Assembly: GCA_023846275.1 (NCBI GenBank)
Contig: CM043877.1
Location: 13,065,107-13,129,106, forward strand
Length of the DNA: 64,000 nt
Reading direction: 5' to 3'
Origin: Vanilla planifolia
Lineage: Eukaryota > Streptophyta > Magnoliopsida > Asparagales > Orchidaceae
A program made the position numbers and the translations under genes. This document shows positions 1-11,373 of the stretch, one piece after another. How positions within the stretch are numbered: the first letter of the stretch is position 1; the number at the start of each line of letters is the position of its first letter. The notes under the pieces are model-generated. The model was not told the DNA's origin and searched no databases. It saw nothing but the letters and a program-made list of their open reading frames with translations.

Positions 1-900
1 CTCTGGAATTATTTTATTGTTTTTATATTTTTTTTATATTTATTTAGTTGGGTTCTAGGTTAAAAGTTAGTTTATTCCTTTTATTGCCATTGGAGTTATA
101 AATAAAAAAAACTTTTTTTATTTCTGATTGGGATGAATGAAAAGTCGTATTTTGGATTTTACCATTTTTAAAAATCTATCTAGGTTGGATTTGTTGCATG
201 TGTATAGAAAAATTCTCCTAAGGCATAAATTAGCCTTTCTCTTTATCTAAACTATTGATCAACCTCTTCGAGTAACAAAACTGGCTGCCAACACCTTTCT
301 GTGCCGATGAACCTCCTCACGATGAATCACCACTCAAAATAGTTGTCTTTTCTAACTTGGGTTCCACTCTAGAGTTTATAAACTAATCCATAATAATGTG
401 TTTAAAACCCCAGATTTCATTGATGTTGAAGATAAGATAGCTCATAAATATAATAGAAAAGCATTACAATCTAAGACATAGGAGGATAGGTCTAATGCTG
501 TGTTGTTTTAAACCACATTACCTGAAAGGATATATCAATAAGAAATGGTGGAACAGCTAAAATGCTTGTATACAAGGTGAATTGATCCAAGAGTGATAGA
601 GTGATCGCATTCCTGATTCAACACGTGAGTTTTAAACATACCAAATAATTTCTTCACGAAGAAAACCCTCACAAATCTCACCAATATCACGTTTTTGTGA
701 GCTCACAATGTGTCAAGCCTTCTCTACGATTCAATCCAATTAAACAAATTTCATCTTTTAACATTAGACAAACGACTACACCTCTGAAGGGTCTTCAAAA
801 AAGCACTGAAGTAGCCCAAGAGCTCAAACATTTCTCTTGTTGTAAGAGTATTATAAATCCAACACTTCGGAATCATATCTCACAATCTCTTGCCCCTTGC
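1..900. other. AT-rich flank, nothing recognised
   Basis: A short open stretch at 697-903 has no recognisable motif. No repeats or RNA genes were seen. Confidence 0.5.
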
Positions 901-935
901 TAGAAGACGGAAAACCTATAGAGCAACTTACTATT

Positions 936-1362
936 TCATCTTTGGGAGCAGCCAAGCATAAAAAAGCCAGCTCTTCCCGACAGTAACCGGAAACCCACAC
1001 AAGGAGACAGCTTAACCACACGCACCGAGCAATTTGCACAGCAGCAGCAGACAAAAAACACTTGGAAGCTAAAGAGCATAAAAGATACGAGCATTAGCGC
1101 CAAGAAGGTAAGATAAAGAGAAAAAGATGGTTCATCCGTACCCGAACCAATCGGGATGACAACGCCGGAGAAGGTAGCGGCGAGCGTGGCGGTTCGAAGA
1201 GGAATATGACCTGACACACCGGGGGCGCTCTTGCGAGAATCGTGTACACATCCCCAGCGGGGTCGAACTGAAGTCAGTCTCATCTCATCTATACCCGTCT
1301 TTAGATACTCTCTTCCCAAACTCGACTCTTTCTCGGGCTGAACTATGTAAGGTTATATATAC
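936..1362 (-). other. GC-richer patch with possible minus-strand gene start
   Basis: On the minus strand a TATATATAACC TATA-like box (1352-1362) is followed by a patch with many CpG. An open frame runs to 936, and its first ATG is near 1281 (MRLTSVRPRWGC...). The frame carries a hydrophobic stretch (FSLYLTFLALMLVSFMLF) that could be a membrane segment. The plus strand also has a donor-like AAG|GTAAGA at 1108. I do not recognise the product. It may be a first exon, an LTR fragment or chance. Confidence 0.25.
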
Positions 1363-2290
1363 TTAAAAGCACCTACTTTCCATGAGAATATGGTAACATG
1401 TGAAACTTGGATATATTGTGTGTATATTTTAATTATCATTTTCATATGTTACATTACTATGATAAATATTTACCAAGTTTTATTTTGTTCATAATATAAC
1501 TAAAATATGTATTGTAATCTTAGTTTATTTGGAGAGTTTAAAGATAAAATAAATATGTAGATCAAGAGAAGTTTTTTTTTTTTTCATTGAGATTTAAAAA
1601 ATATAGAGAAAGAAGATTGTATTGATGATAGATTATGAAAGAAAAAAGAGGATATTGAAAATTAGGTGAAATAAGTTTCTCATGAGTGGTCTCATTGATG
1701 GAAAACCATTTAAGTTAAGACAATAATAGCCTAGAGGGAGATAACCAGTACTTCAATTGACTAACTTGTGGGGGCTTCTAAATTTTGAGAAATCGATTTA
1801 TTGAATTTTGACATTCAAGTGTTGCATGGTACAAAGAGTTTCTAATTTTAATAAAAAGGGTTTTTATTAGAAAACCAAGTTAAAGAAATTAAGTTACAAT
1901 AGGTTTTTTAAATTGAAGAGTTGTGACTAGTTAAAGAGTTGAATTTTTAGCATATGATCTATATTGAGTTGCTAAAGTAGACTAAATTTTTTAAAATGAA
2001 ATGAAGCTGTAGAGTTTTGAAATGTTTATATACACTTGTTATTTCATAATTCATATTTTTTTCTTTTTTATTCTTTTGTTTCAAATGTGATAACCCGAAA
2101 AAAGAAACATCTAGATTAAGAAACTTTAAAAAACAAAAACCTCATAAGAAATTCACAAAATGATTAAACTGTGAATTGAGTCAACTGCTTAAATCTTGGG
2201 AGATTAGGTGCCATGTATTATAAAGCATTGATGTAATATCTCAAAATGCACAAATTTTTTTAATGATTATTTTGATATACTATGATACAT
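1363..2290. other. AT-rich stretch, nothing recognised
   Basis: No open frame or repeat pair was recognised on either strand. Confidence 0.5.
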
Positions 2291-2667
2291 ATTTATAATA
2301 ATGTGAAAGCATTTATAATCAAGGTTAAAAAAAAATTTAATTATCATCTTGAGAATCGATCATTTGCTTTATAATTCCTTAACTAGTAATTATCAATATT
2401 TGAGATAAAGTCTAATTGAGATGAATCTCGAGGACTAAGATAAATATTAACCACAAGTATTTCTATAAGTTTTTGATAAATATTTATAATAATGTGAAAG
2501 CATTTATAATCAATATTAGAAAAATTTCTAATTATCATCTTAAGAATTGATCATTTGCTTTATAATTCCTTAATCAATAATTATCAATAATATGAGATAA
2601 AGCCTTATTGAGATGAATCTCGAGGACTAAGATAAATATTAACCACAAGTATTTCTATAAGCTTTTG
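2291..2667. repeat. 191-bp tandem duplication, two copies
   Basis: ATTTATAATAATGTGAAAGC starts at 2291 and again at 2482. Both copies share CATTTGCTTTATAATTCCTTAA and GAGATGAATCTCGAGGACTA. The last motif recurs in weaker form to about 3000 (GATGGATCTCGAGGATTAAG and similar), suggesting an older, longer array. Confidence 0.85.
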
Positions 2668-4002
2668 CCATAAAAACATTATTGTTGAGGCATATCGCAA
2701 TGAAAAAGATAAATATTGCTCATGGTATTTCTTGAGAGTAATTTATCATTAAAATATTCATGTCTAGTTGGATCTCGAGGATTAAGGAGAATATTGATTA
2801 AATCTTTTTATCAGGGCCTTTGTCATTGAATTAATTTATCATGAAAAATCTCAAGTTTATGATCAAAGTTATTTATTTTGAGATGGATCTCAAGGTCTAA
2901 GAAATATTAGTCGAATGCTTTGCTTAGGCCCTATTATCATTGAAATGATTCATCTTGAAAAATGTTCCTAGTTGTTCATCAAGTTAATTTATCTTGAATG
3001 GATTTAGAAGATTAGGATGCATGTGAATCTCTCTTAGGAGTTTGTCATTAAATAATTTTCTAAGATACATCATGTGTTGGTCATTAGATAAATTTACCAT
3101 GAAACATATTTTGAGTAAGAGACACTTTGGTCAAAGTTCTCGCAAGGGCTTTTATTTACGAATTAATTCATTATGATTGATTTTGAGTTTTTTGTCAAAC
3201 TAATTTACTCAAAAGAAGTAATGAGGTTGAGATATCATTTTATTCAAAAGTTTATATAAAGAATTCCTTCAAGTTGATTCTACTCCACGTCCAAAAGAAT
3301 TTTCCTCCATTTTATTCAATTGGTGTAGGAGTTTAGCAATTAATCAAATTTTATATGGTCATAAATAATTTGGGGATAATAATTTAGAGATCATCCAATG
3401 TCAAGATACTTCACATTTTTGGAGAACCAAATCCCCAAGTTTGAATTGCATTCACAAGAATATAGTCGTTGAAGTAAAGTTTTTCTCTTTTTTTATATGA
3501 ACTCTTTATTAGATTTCATTCAAGTGGTTAAGATTTAATAATTGAGTTTCATAATTTTCTAAAGCCAAATCTTGAGATTTTCATAGGAAACAATGATAAT
3601 AAGTTAGGTTTAGAGAGTTATATGCTCTAAATTGATACTATTTCACATCCATAAGATGGAGAAAACGCAATATTGAGTCATCTTAAATAAGTTTTAAAAA
3701 AATGAAATAAAAACAAATCGCATGTGGCCCTTCCAAGCTATATTCTTCTCTCTCTTTTTTTCTCTCTTTCTATCTCATTTATGATTTAGTTTATTATTAG
3801 CATTAGTTCTTTTTTCTTTTTTGTTCTTGGTTCCATTTATTTTTAGCAACACTTTTATTTTTCTTATTCTTTCTTTTATGACTTAATTTATTATTAGTAT
3901 TATTTTTCTTTTTTCTTGTTTTCATTTTATGCTTTTGTCTTGCATGAAAGAAGTTTAATAGCATATATAAATATAAATTATTTACATGTGTGTCTATCTA
4001 TC

Positions 4003-4024
4003 TATATGTATGTATGTATGTATG

Positions 4025-4097
<73 letters not shown>

Positions 4098-4102
4098 ATA
4101 TA
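4003..4102. repeat. Compound (TATG)n-(TA)n microsatellite
   Basis: Short CTAT and TATG units run into about 27 TA repeats, one TTTA interruption, then about ten more. The open frames read across it are artefacts of the repeat. Confidence 0.95.
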
Positions 4103-4686
4103 TTAGATTTTATCACTTATTTTATGCTATACAATTATGATGTTATATTAAATATATATATCAAAATTTTTTTATTTTATTAAATTTTTCTACTTATAGT
4201 ACAAATTCAACTTAATCTATTTTTTAATTAATATGTTATGTGGAACATTTTTTTTCATTAATGCACAATCATTTTTTAATATACCTATTGTTAAGCTCAA
4301 CATATTATACATTGTTATAACATACTAGCATTTCTTTAGTGAGGTATTATCCAAAACTAATTGGTTTTTACCTTTCTTCATCTGTTCCCTTTTGCTGGTC
4401 GTCAATCCAATTTCTCCAACTCTAACATGCTTAACAATAGTTTTTATAAGATTTAAGTTTAGGTAAACCTTAAAAAGTGCTTCAACATTTCAAGGCTATG
4501 ATATTACTGATATCTATTAAGATTTTCTTTTCTGTAGCCAATGTAGAACTTATTTATCCTCTTGACCCCCCATATTTTGGATATTCTTCTGGTCCTTCCA
4601 TTCTACTCGAGTAGTCAGTAAGGTTTCACATGTCCATTAACTTTTTCTTAGTTCATCCTCGAACCACATTGGACTATAAGAGGTTG

Positions 4687-4698
4687 GCTCTAATACTA
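4687..4698 (-). other. Primer-binding-site-like motif, copy 1
   Basis: TAGTATTAGAGC on the minus strand, preceded by TGTTACAATA. TGTTACA ending an LTR before TGGTATCAGAGC is a common plant arrangement, so the block probably derives from a minus-strand LTR element. Confidence 0.45.
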
Positions 4699-5465
4699 TA
4701 TTGTAACATCTCATCCTTTCTTTAGTGAGATATTATCTCAAATTAATCAAGTTTTGTTCTTCTCTAGGGTGTCCTTTCTTTTATGGTTATCCATCCTAAA
4801 ATTTCTCCAACTCTAATAGAGTTCTTATAGAATCTAAGCCTATGTTACACAAAAAGACACCACACCGTTTCATGGCTTACGACTTATATCACTCTGAATC
4901 TTCTCTCTAGTAGCTAACGTAGAATTTGTTCAACTTTTTAGCCTCTATACTTAAAATGTTCTCCTTGTTCTTCCATCATTCTTGGATAATCTTGGTCCCC
5001 ATATTTTGAATATTCTCCTAGTTCTTCCATCCTTCTTAAGCAGTTAATTGGGTGTATGTTTATAGTATATCATATGTTAACGTTGTGAAGGTAGGTCTTA
5101 ACTAGATAGACAATTTTCTTTATCAACTACTACATCTTTTTTATTTAACATTATTGTACTGTTTGAAATAATATTTGTCATATATGATTTTCTCAAAAAT
5201 CCTATTTTTTTTTTTGTCGAACTTAACATATTGTGTGTTGAACATTCTCATACCATACCTCTAGGAAGATTGGTTTTATTCTTTTTTGAACTTAAATATG
5301 ATATGTTACGTGCTAATATATTATACATTAGCTTCAATAATGTAGTTCTTTGAATAAAAAAGAATAACACTAAAGTTTCATATGGTCTTTTAAGCATCAA
5401 GAACACCACTAAAGTGATGCTTAAGAAATTAAAACCAATTATGACATATAATTTCCTCTTTTTCT

Positions 5466-5471
<6 letters not shown>

Positions 5472-5494
<23 letters not shown>
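5472..5494. repeat. (TC)n microsatellite
   Basis: About eleven TC units near the end of copy 1 of the large duplication. It corresponds to the longer run at 8131-8168. Confidence 0.9.
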
Positions 5495-5496
<2 letters not shown>

Positions 5497-7329
5497 TTCA
5501 AATTGTTTTCCTCTCTCTCTCTGTTTGTTGTCCTTCCCTCTATCGTATTCCTAAAGCTTCTTGAAGGAATTTCTCATAAGCAACTATAATAGAATTAGAT
5601 AAGTAATGAGATTGAGATATCATTTTATTCAAAAGTTTATATAAAAAATTTCTTCAAGTTGATTCTATTCCATGTCCAAAATAATTTTTCACCATTTTAC
5701 CCAATTGGTGACAATCAATCAAATCTTATATGGTCATTAATAATTTGAGGATAATAACTAGAAATCATACAATGTCTAGATACTTCACATTTTTAGAGAA
5801 CCAAATCCTCGTGTTTGAATTGCCTTCAAAAGAATACAGTCATTAAAGTAAAGTTTTTGTCTTCATTTGATTTATATGAACTTTTTATTAGATTTCATAC
5901 AAGAGGTTAAGATTTAATAATTGAGTTTCATAATGTGCTAAAATCATACCTTAAGATTTTCATAGGGAACAATGATAATAAGTGGGCTTAGGGAGTTATA
6001 TGCTCTAATTTGATACTATCTCACATCCATAAGATGGAGAAAAACTAGCATCGAGTCATCTTAAACAAGATTTAAAATAAACAATTAAAAGAATAAGAAA
6101 ACAAATCACATGTAGCTCTTCCAAGTTATTTTATTATTCTTCTTCTTTGTCTCTCTTGCTCTTCCTCTCCCTTGCTTTTTCATTTCTAACTTGGTTTATT
6201 GTTAGTATTAGTTTTTTTTCTTTTTTGTTTTTGCTCTCATTCAGTAGCAGTGTTGATTTTTATTTTTCTTATTCCTAGCCCAATGTACTACTACACATGT
6301 TGATTTTTATTTTCTTTTTTATTTCTAACCTAATTTACTATTAGTATCAATTTGTTTTTTTTCTATCATGAACTAACATTTTTGGAGAAATCAAAATTTT
6401 TACTTATTTTATTTCTTTTTTTTTTATCTTATGACTAATTAGACTACTTTTCTTTTAAGTTTATCCCTTTTTCTATTCTTTTTTTAGTTTTTATTTTTAT
6501 GTTTTTGTCTTACGTAATAAGAAGTTTAGCAGTACATATAAGTATAAATCATTTTGCATGTATGCGTTTATGTATATAATATATATATATATACATATAC
6601 ACACACACAAACATACATATATAGGATTTTACTGCTTGTTTTATGTCATGTAATTATGATGTTATGTTAAATGCATATGTCAATATTTTTTTTTTATTTC
6701 AATTAATTTTTCTACTTATATTATAAATTCAAATTTATTTATATGTATTCTTAAAGATAAATTTCATTTTAAGATTTTTTTTCTTTTTGACATTACTTTA
6801 TAAATTAGATGTATTTAATTAATACAAAAGCATTCTTAAAGTTTTGTTGTTATTCTTGCATTCAACCATAATTTACCATTTTTTTCATGATTGTACCATA
6901 TGTTACGTGGACTATACCATATATTAAGACTTTCTTTGTATTTGATAGAATATTCGACTCTTTTCTTAGACTACTGTTAAGCTCAACATGCTATATATTG
7001 TTGTAACATTCTAGCCTTTTCTTGATGAGATATTATCCCGAATTAATCAGGTTCTATCCTTCTCTAAGGGATTTTTTCTTGCTTGGTCACTCATTTTAAA
7101 ATTTCTCCAACTCTAACATGCTTAACAATGGAATTTTTATAGGATCCAAGTCTAACTTATTCTTAAAAAGTACTTCATCATTTTAAGACTTATTACTTTA
7201 TTTTATGTCTATTAGGATCTTTTTTTTTTTATAACTGATGTGAAAATTAATCACTCTCATAGCCTCCCATATTTTAAATGTTCTCTCAGTTCTTTCATTC
7301 TTCTCAAATCAACAGACTAAAAGATGTGG

Positions 7330-7341
7330 GCTCTAATACCA
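7330..7341 (-). other. Primer-binding-site-like motif, copy 2
   Basis: TGGTATTAGAGC on the minus strand, preceded by TGTTACAATA. It sits at the same relative place as the motif at 4687-4698 and is closer to consensus. Confidence 0.5.
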
Positions 7342-8125
7342 TATTGTAACATTCAAGTATTTTTTTGTGAGGTATTGTCCCAAACTAATTAAATTTTATC
7401 CTTATCTAGAGGATTCATTCTTTCTTGGCCTTCCATCTTAAATTTTTTCTAACTCTAACATATCTAATAATAGAGTTCTTGTAAGATCCATACCTAGGTT
7501 TTTCCTAAAAGATGTTTCATCATTTTAAGGCTTATAACGTTACTTATATTTCTCAAGATCTTTTTTCTTATAATCAATGTGAAAATTATTCATTCTTTTG
7601 GTCCTTATATTTTGGATGTTCTTTTGATCCTTTCATCCTTCTCAGACAATATTGGTCTCTATACTTTGAATGTTCTCTTGTTCCTTCCATCCTTCTTGAG
7701 TAGTCAGTCAGGTGATATAATTGTTTATAATATACCATATATTAACCTTGTGAAAGTAGGTCTTAATTGACTTGACAATTTTCTTTATCAACTACTGCAC
7801 ATTTTAGTTTAACTTTATCATATTATTTGAAATAATATTTATATATTATATAATTTTCTTGAAAATCTTATTTTCTTGTTGAACTTAACATATTATGTGT
7901 TGAATATTCTCATGCCATACATTTCAAAAAGATTAAATTCCTTCTTTTTTGAACTTAAATATGATATGTTGCATTCTAATGTATTATACATTAGTTTCAA
8001 GAATGCAATTCTCTGAAAATAATAACACTAAAGTTTCACACGATTTTTTAGCATAAAAAACACTGTTAAAGTGATGCTCAAGAAATTAAAACCAATTTTG
8101 ACATACAATTTCTTTCTCTTTCAAC

Positions 8126-8130
<5 letters not shown>

Positions 8131-8168
<38 letters not shown>
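8131..8168. repeat. (CT)19 microsatellite
   Basis: Nineteen CT units near the end of copy 2 of the large duplication. Confidence 0.95.
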
Positions 8169-8175
<7 letters not shown>

Positions 8176-8285
8176 ACTTTTATTTTTTTAAATTCTTTTC
8201 TCTCTTTGCTTATTATTCTTCCCTTGATTATGTCCTAAAATTCTTGAAGGAGTTACCAACACTCAACCATAATAGAATTAGATAA

Positions 8286-10952
8286 GCTCACCTTCTCATC
8301 CACACACATTAAAATTCTAAATTTTCTTTCTTAATTCTAAATAAATTCAATTGAGTTTTAAAAATTACAACCTAATAATCAACAAAATTCTTTTAAATTA
8401 ACTTTTATATTAAAGATGTATTTACTTTAATACAACTTTACAAAATTTTATATTTTTCATGAAATATCAAAATAATATTATTATGTTTTGACTTTAAAAC
8501 ATATGTTTTAATATGTCGTACGAGGACTAACTATATGTGTAGTCTTATAATCACATCCTTACATAATAATTACATTTTACGAAAGTCACAATATTAATAA
8601 TGCAAATCTTAACAAATGAGAAAGTGCATATGTTCTAAAAAATATTCTTTTAAATGTTCCATCATTGCCTCATAAGTAGAGGTATTTATAATTGTCCAAA
8701 GAAAGATGGATATCGAATATTTGGAAGAATCATTTAATCCTCCAAAAAAAGATTTTATTTGATGGATTAATGGTTTTTGCTCATATGGATTGACTTCTCG
8801 GGCTTCTAAATTGGTTGGAGAATAGCCTTGAAAAAAAATCCTAAACTAAGGATCTTGATATTTGGAGATCAAAGAGCAAGTAGAGCTAATTAGAGTTGAG
8901 TTTAGAGGCTTGGTGTGAGAATGACTAGTTCTTGCTTAAGAACACTTGGTGCTTATGAGATGCAGTTCTCAAGTTTAGAGCATCAATTAGAAGAAAACTA
9001 ATTGTGTTAAAAAAACACAATTCTATATTGATACATAGTGCTTACTAGATTATCATTAAAGATATTATGAAACACCTCTTCAAATGCATTTAGATAAAAA
9101 ACATAACAAATATATATTTTTTGGATAATGCATGTGTTTAATATGAACTAAAAAAATGATAACTAATAATCTAGTTTTTGCTTTATTTCTTGAGTCTTAT
9201 GTAAATTAAAAGCACTTTAGTACATGTATGCTTAATTGTAAATCCAAGTTTTATACCTTTAATAGATGAATTAATACCATAAACTTAGAAGAATTATTTT
9301 CATCTTCTAACATATAGTGAAGTAAAACAAAAGTTTATTTCCTAATATTGAACCTCTGGTTATACGCCACTTATTTTATAAGCACAAAATCATTTTATTA
9401 TTGTTTTTAATGCTTTCTTCAAGTATGTTTTAGATCATACTTCTTAAGATCAAATATTTACTCAATTAAAGAATTTGATTAAACAATTATTGAGCAATTC
9501 ATTTGAAAAAATTATGTTAAGAAGTGTTAATGGCTTCGCACAACTTTAGCTTAATTTATAGTTTTTGAAGCTAGTCAGGTTTCTCTTTATAGGGTGGTTA
9601 AACGACTTGAAGACTTTCATATAAATATTACATATGGTTAGAATGTCCAACTCTTCTTTTAAATACTTATGAGACACAATTAATATTGCATTATATGATT
9701 CATTTGTTAAATATTATTTAGTATTGTTATGATTTCTAAAATTAGATTAAGATTTTATTAAGTATAATTTTATGTTTTTTTAAGTCTAACTCAAATTTTG
9801 TTTAAAAAATTTAGTTTAAAACATGGTAATTCAAGTCATGCTCTTAATTGTCTATTGGTCATGCAACACGATGGTTAGTGTCTTATTTGGACTATTTCTT
9901 TTTTGACTTATATTTTACACTTGAAAATAACACTAGTCTCGGAACCATATACGTATGTTATAACCATCATATGAATATGATAGTCAACTAAATTATTTAT
10001 GATTGTACAAAGTTGGTCATACAAGGTATTATTTTGTATAAACGCTATTTGGTCTCTGAGAGTTAAGTTTACATTTGTATCGCATATATACTAAGTTTAT
10101 TTTGTACAAATATGCAACTTATTTTCTCTTAGAATTCATGCTAAGTCGAATATGTACGATTTTATGTTTTGTATTAATGTTGATCAATTGTAGTTATGAA
10201 GGTTTTGACATACTAACTAGACAAAAGGGCATTGTGAAAATGAAACTCTAGTTGAGTCAACTAAGAGTAAATGTGAGGAAAATTTTTATCAAATAACCTA
10301 AAAACCTTATATGCTCTTTCTAACTTTGTAACAAACAATATTAATGCAAAAATATTTAAAAAAACTAATCAAGACTTTAAAATTGATTTATAATCACAAT
10401 CAAGATGACTAAGAAATCTTCTTTATATAATACTCATATTCATTGAATTAAACTTTAACTAAAAACTCTCCTAAATCTAATTTCAATAAATAATTAGATT
10501 ATAATTCTATTTAAAAAAACATATATAAATAATATTTTCTTACAACAAAATAATTTATTTTATATTTCTATTTAAACCATTTAATATTAATTAATCTTAG
10601 ATTTGAAACAATTAAATATTATATAATTAAAAAAATCTTAATCTTCTAATCCCTTACACCTAAAACCTTTTTGACAGGACATACAGCTATCTCCACATAG
10701 TTATAGGTGCTTTGGGAACCGTGCTTACAACTATTCCAAAAATATATTTCCTTGAAAAAAGCTTCAAACAATGTTGAAGGAAACAGCCAGCACCATGATG
10801 CTCAATAAAACAATATTTTTCTTATAATAACGAAAAAGTTGCCCAATAGAAAAAGCACAATACTTAAATATTATTTTATAATTCAGCTATTTTACAATAC
10901 TTGTTTGATGCGAAAAAAACATGTGTTTCCACAGAACTATTTAAGTTTCCTT

Positions 10953-10953
<1 letters not shown>
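8286..10953. other. AT-rich intergenic stretch
   Basis: No open frame, repeat pair or transposon domain could be recognised here on either strand. Confidence 0.6.

Positions 10954-10994
<41 letters not shown>
10954..10994 (+). repeat. Run of 41 A
   Basis: A pure A run on the plus strand, about 210 bases 3' of the G6PDH stop (a T run on the sense strand). It could be the tail of a plus-strand retroposon, but the upstream sequence was not recognised. Confidence 0.9.
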
Positions 10995-10996
<2 letters not shown>

Positions 10997-11088
10997 AGAA
11001 GACACTTCATTAACCAACTTCAGTTCACCAAACTATTAATACATTACTTAGAAGTTTTAACCAACTTCACAGCATGATACTTCACTGC

Positions 11089-11094
11089 TTTATT
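11089..11094 (-). terminator. Candidate poly(A) signal of G6PDH
   Basis: AATAAA on the minus strand, 112 bases after the stop codon. It is the first exact match downstream. No transcript evidence is available. Confidence 0.4.
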
Positions 11095-11205
11095 TACCTC
11101 ATACTAAGTGAAGGCCATGTTCACTCTTCAGGCCATGAAGGATGGCTATCACTCTTAAGGAAATTACAAATTAGTTCATTTTACTCACAAAACTATTAAA
11201 GTCTC

Positions 11206-11373
11206 TTAAAGCGTAGGTGGTATCCATATATAACCATGTGTCTGCACATAACCAGCCTTTGAGAGCAGTTCATCTGCCTCGGGTGGACCTCGGCTGCCTG
11301 GTTTGTAAGCCAGAGGTTTCAGTTCACCATTGTCGATTTGGTGTAGAAGAGGAGTGAAGATTTCCCATGCAGC
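11206..11373 (-). CDS. G6PD: G6PDH last coding exon, residues 404-458 and stop
   Basis: 168 bases after a 77-bp intron with a TTTTTTTCAG acceptor. Reads [29 protein letters not shown] and ends [10 protein letters not shown] then TAA. The full C-terminus matches the cytosolic plant family, so the 3' end is intact. Confidence 0.98.
   Translation of the reverse strand, partial: AAWEIFTPLLHQIDNGELKPLAYKPGSRGPPEADELLSKAGYVQTHGYIWIPPTL

Larger units (their letters stand above)
3216..8285. repeat. Large direct tandem duplication (copies 3216-5600 and 5601-8285)
   Basis: Copy 1 and copy 2 both begin AAGTAATGAG and end around AATAGAATTAGATAAG, and run collinear through many shared blocks: GAGATATCATTTTATTC, CTTCAAGTTGATTCTA, the TA microsatellite, GACAATTTTCTTTATCAACTAC, AAGAAATTAAAACCAAT and a CT microsatellite. 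Copy 2 is about 300 bp longer. Each copy contains a further internal duplication of about 360-390 bp built on TTAGTGAGRTATTATC and AATTTCTCCAACTCTAA. Confidence 0.85.

Noticed and set aside
3916-4183. Two open frames rich in Tyr/Ile
   Set aside because: They are translations of the TATG/TA microsatellite.
10839-11039. Open frame with a long lysine run
   Set aside because: Produced by the 41-A run; no coding features.
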